A stretch of 64,000 nt of DNA from Actinomadura sp. NBRC 104412. GTDB taxonomy: Bacteria; Actinomycetota; Actinomycetes; Streptosporangiales; Streptosporangiaceae. This document shows positions 61,683 through 64,000 of this stretch, piece by piece. Where the stretch lies: contig NZ_BSTM01000036.1 in NCBI RefSeq assembly GCF_030269515.1, positions 1 through 64,000 on the forward strand, in the 5' to 3' direction. Below the pieces are notes generated by a model that saw only the letters and a list, made by a program, of their open reading frames with translations, did not search any database and had not been told where the DNA came from. The first letter of the stretch is position 1; each line of letters starts with the position of its first letter. A program made the translations under genes and the position numbers.

Positions 61683-64000
61683 GTGGCGAAGCTGACGTTG
61701 CCGCAGTTGGAAGCGCATCTGTTCGGGGCGGCCGACATCCTGCGCGGCAAGATGGACGCCTCGGAGTTCAAGGAGTACATCTTCGGGATGCTGTTCCTGA
61801 AGCGGTGCTCCGACCAGTTCGACGCCATCCGGGAACGCGTCGTGAACGACCTGGTCGCCCAGGGCCGGACGCGCGAGACGGCCGAGAGCCTGGCCGAGAA
61901 CCGCGCCTTCTACAGCGGTGGTGACTTCTTCGTCCCGGAGAGGGCCCGCTGGAAGTACCTGGTCGACAACTCGGGTAAGAAGGGCGTCGGCGCGCTGCTG
62001 AACAAGGCCCTCGCCGCGCTCGAAGAGGCCAACGTCACCGCGCTGGACGGCGTGGTCGGGCACATCGACTTCGAGCGCAAGGTCGGCCGGTCGACGCTGT
62101 CGGACCAGAGCCTGCAAAAGCTCATCAGGCATTTCAACCGCCCCGGCTACCGGCTGCGCAACGACGACTTCGAGTTCCCGGACCTCCTCGGTGCCGCCTA
62201 CGAGTACCTGATCGGGGAGTTCGCCGACTCGGCGGGCAAGAAGGGCGGCGAGTTCTACACGCCCCGCGCGGTCGTCCGGATGATGGTCCGGCTGGTCGAC
62301 CCGCACGAGGGAATGCGTGTGTACGACCCGTGCTCGGGTTCCGGCGGCATGCTGATCATGTCGAAGGAGTATGTGGCCGAGAACGGCGAGAACGCCGACG
62401 ACCTGTCGCTCTTCGGCCAGGAGGCCAACGGCGGCACCTGGGCCATCTCCAAGATGAACATGATCCTGCACGGCATCGTGAATGCCGACCTGGAGAACGA
62501 CGACACGCTCGCCAAACCAAGACACGAGGACGAGACCGGCCGCCTGCTCACCTACGAACGCGTCCTCACCAATCCGCCGTTCTCCCAGAACTACGAACGC
62601 GCCGGGATGGAACACGAGGACCGTTTCGAATACGGATGGGCCCCGGAGACAGGCAAGAAGGCGGACTGGATGTTCGCCCAGCACGTCCTCGCCGTCCTCC
62701 GCCCCGACGGCATCGGCGCCACCATCATGCCGCACGGCGTCCTGTTCCGAGGCGGCGCGGAACGCGATATCCGGACGGAGGTCATCAAGGCCGACCGCCT
62801 CGAAGCCGTCATCGGCCTGGCGCCCAACCTGTTCTACGGGACGGGCATTCCCGCGTGCATCCTCGTCCTGCGCGGAACCGAGCCCCGCCCCGCGTCCCAT
62901 CGCGGCAAGGTGCTCTTCATCAACGCCGACCGCGAATTCACTCCCGGCCGCGCCCAGAACTACCTGGACCCTGAGCACGCCGAGAAAGTGGTCGCCGCGT
63001 ACCGCGCCTACCTGGCCGATATCAATGGCGAGCTGGAGATCCCCGGCTTCGCCCGCGTGGTCACCGTGGACGAACTCGCGGAGAACGACTTCAACCTGAA
63101 CATCCGCCGCTACGTCGACAACACCCCGCCCCCCGAACCGCAGGACGTCAGGGCTCATCTCCACGGCGGCGTCCCCAAGTCCGAAGTGAGGGACCACGAA
63201 GCCGCTTTCCAGTCGTACGGCGTGGACGTGCACGAGCTGTTCGTGGAACGCGACGAGGACTACTACGACTTCCCACCCGAGGGCTGGCAGCAGGCCGCCG
63301 ACCGTATCCCCGCCCTCGCCGCACCGGCCGAACAACGCCTCCGCGACGCATTCGACGGATGGTGGGACCGCCACAGCAAACGTCTACGCGAACTCCCCGG
63401 CAACCGCCGCGTCATGGACGTCCGCGCCGAACTACTGGAGTCGTTCGTCACCGAACTGGAGCCCATCGGCGTCCTGGACCGCTACCAGTTGGCCGGCGCG
63501 GTCGCCTCATGGTGGGGCGGCGTCCAGGCCGACATCCGCACCCTGGCTTGGAACAAGTTCAGCGGAGTGGTGCAGGGCTGGCTGACCAGCATCCAGACGG
63601 CCTTCGACGACGAAGGCACCGCCGCCGTCCTCAACGCCCAACGCCGCGCCGCCGAGAAACGCAGAGCCAGGGAACACCCGGTGGTCCCCTTGGTCCTGGC
63701 CGACTACCTCACGGAACTGGAGGAGGCCGAAAACCTCCGCGCCGAACTGGACGCCAAGGTCAAGGCCCTCACGGCTGCTCCAGAGGACGACTCCGAGGAA
63801 ACGGAACCCGTCGATCCCGTAGAGGTCAAGCGCGCGAAGGAACAACTCACCGCCGCGAAGTCGAAGGTCCGCAGGTTGGAAGCGGAGTTCGTCGACAACC
63901 TCGCACGAGGCATCCGGGAGATTCAAAAATCGGAGGCAGAGCCGGACCTGGTGATGCGCATCCTCAAAGCCGACCTGGCCCGGCGCCTGGACACCCGCAT
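61683..64000 (+). CDS. hsdM: Type I restriction-modification DNA methyltransferase (HsdM), partial
   Basis: The frame runs from GTG 61683 to the window end and is at least 772 residues, unfinished. Residues 1-160 are the N-terminal helical HsdM domain ([38 protein letters not shown]), 161-480 the N6-adenine methylase with [10 protein letters not shown], the SAM motif DPCSGSGG (215-222) and the catalytic NPPF (297-300). The part from about 480 on is unlike standard HsdM and ends in a charged coiled coil (around [12 protein letters not shown]). It starts divergently from the helicase/nuclease pair. hsdS and hsdR, if present, lie beyond the window. Confidence 0.92.
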   Translation, partial: MAKLTLPQLEAHLFGAADILRGKMDASEFKEYIFGMLFLKRCSDQFDAIRERVVNDLVAQGRTRETAESLAENRAFYSGGDFFVPERARWKYLVDNSGKKGVGALLNKALAALEEANVTALDGVVGHIDFERKVGRSTLSDQSLQKLIRHFNRPGYRLRNDDFEFPDLLGAAYEYLIGEFADSAGKKGGEFYTPRAVVRMMVRLVDPHEGMRVYDPCSGSGGMLIMSKEYVAENGENADDLSLFGQEANGGTWAISKMNMILHGIVNADLENDDTLAKPRHEDETGRLLTYERVLTNPPFSQNYERAGMEHEDRFEYGWAPETGKKADWMFAQHVLAVLRPDGIGATIMPHGVLFRGGAERDIRTEVIKADRLEAVIGLAPNLFYGTGIPACILVLRGTEPRPASHRGKVLFINADREFTPGRAQNYLDPEHAEKVVAAYRAYLADINGELEIPGFARVVTVDELAENDFNLNIRRYVDNTPPPEPQDVRAHLHGGVPKSEVRDHEAAFQSYGVDVHELFVERDEDYYDFPPEGWQQAADRIPALAAPAEQRLRDAFDGWWDRHSKRLRELPGNRRVMDVRAELLESFVTELEPIGVLDRYQLAGAVASWWGGVQADIRTLAWNKFSGVVQGWLTSIQTAFDDEGTAAVLNAQRRAAEKRRAREHPVVPLVLADYLTELEEAENLRAELDAKVKALTAAPEDDSEETEPVDPVEVKRAKEQLTAAKSKVRRLEAEFVDNLARGIREIQKSEAEPDLVMRILKADLARRLDTR

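Noticed and set aside
61599-63374. Long reverse open frame opposite the type I methyltransferase
   Set aside because: It is antisense to a plus-strand protein with the HsdM motifs DPCSGSGG and NPPF and is an artefact of GC-rich codon bias; its translation is a Val/Gly/Ala-rich string without domains.

Overview
The window is chromosomal DNA of a high-GC actinomycete. Signs are the strong third-position GC bias, frequent GTG starts, ATGA/GTGA coupling, and families typical of actinobacteria (DUF3151, DUF6458, Spo0M, a SigE-type ECF sigma factor, FadE5-like dehydrogenase, CopC/YcnI pair, many one-component regulators). A member of the Streptosporangiales such as Actinomadura is my best guess, but nothing here fixes the genus. 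No rRNA, tRNA, CRISPR array, transposase or origin was seen.

Layout. 1-4.3 kb is an accessory-looking stretch with relaxed GC: a zinc-ribbon/XRE regulator and two unrecognised genes. 4.4-9.4 kb is mostly core: glycerophosphodiester phosphodiesterase, purA, DUF3151, a GNAT/HxlR pair sharing a 17-bp operator present three times, and class II aldolase. 9.8-13.6 kb holds DedA, a membrane protein, an array of GC-rich repeats beside pyrE, a small hydrolase and a TPR protein. 13.7-19.1 kb has a NYN-domain protein with a YDTGS repeat linker, a PhoD phosphatase, a decayed SDR gene, a small membrane protein and a GAF-LuxR regulator. 19.2-22.5 kb carries two coupled acyl-CoA ligases. 22.7-27.2 kb is an amine-oxidation locus: SnoaL-like protein and TetR regulator around two palindromic operators, then a coupled three-gene dimethylamine-monooxygenase-like operon facing an ABM-truncated-haemoglobin fusion. 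27.3-29.3 kb is a copper operon (YcnI, CopC, membrane protein). 29.5-31.8 kb is a GntR(YtrA)-ABC operon. 31.8-35.8 kb has an enoyl-CoA hydratase and a PEP-utilising phosphotransferase coupled to a membrane protein. 36.0-42.6 kb has a short Rho with a structured leader, a Ser/Thr kinase, a PIG-L protein with an altered catalytic motif, SigE, a hydrolase, YceI and a membrane protein. 42.7-45.0 kb has a beta-helical membrane protein and Spo0M.

The most interesting block is 45.2-53.3 kb on the minus strand: a five-gene, mostly overlapping operon with a processive family-2 glycosyltransferase, two long paralogous membrane-anchored beta-helix proteins, a third beta-helix protein and a UDP-glucose/nucleotide-sugar dehydrogenase. 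The parts list matches a machine that makes a uronic-acid precursor, polymerises and exports it, and modifies the polymer at the cell surface (compare hyaluronan synthase plus alginate AlgG), yet I know of no described actinobacterial system with this composition.

53.8-57.6 kb has a FadE5-like acyl-CoA dehydrogenase behind two TACC-N4-GGTA operators, an OmpA-domain lipoprotein and a DUF6458 protein. 57.6-64.0 kb is a defence island: an OLD-family ATPase/TOPRIM nuclease (GajA-like), a UvrD-type helicase carrying an N-terminal RelE/ParE-like domain, and, divergently, a long type I DNA methyltransferase (HsdM) cut by the window edge.
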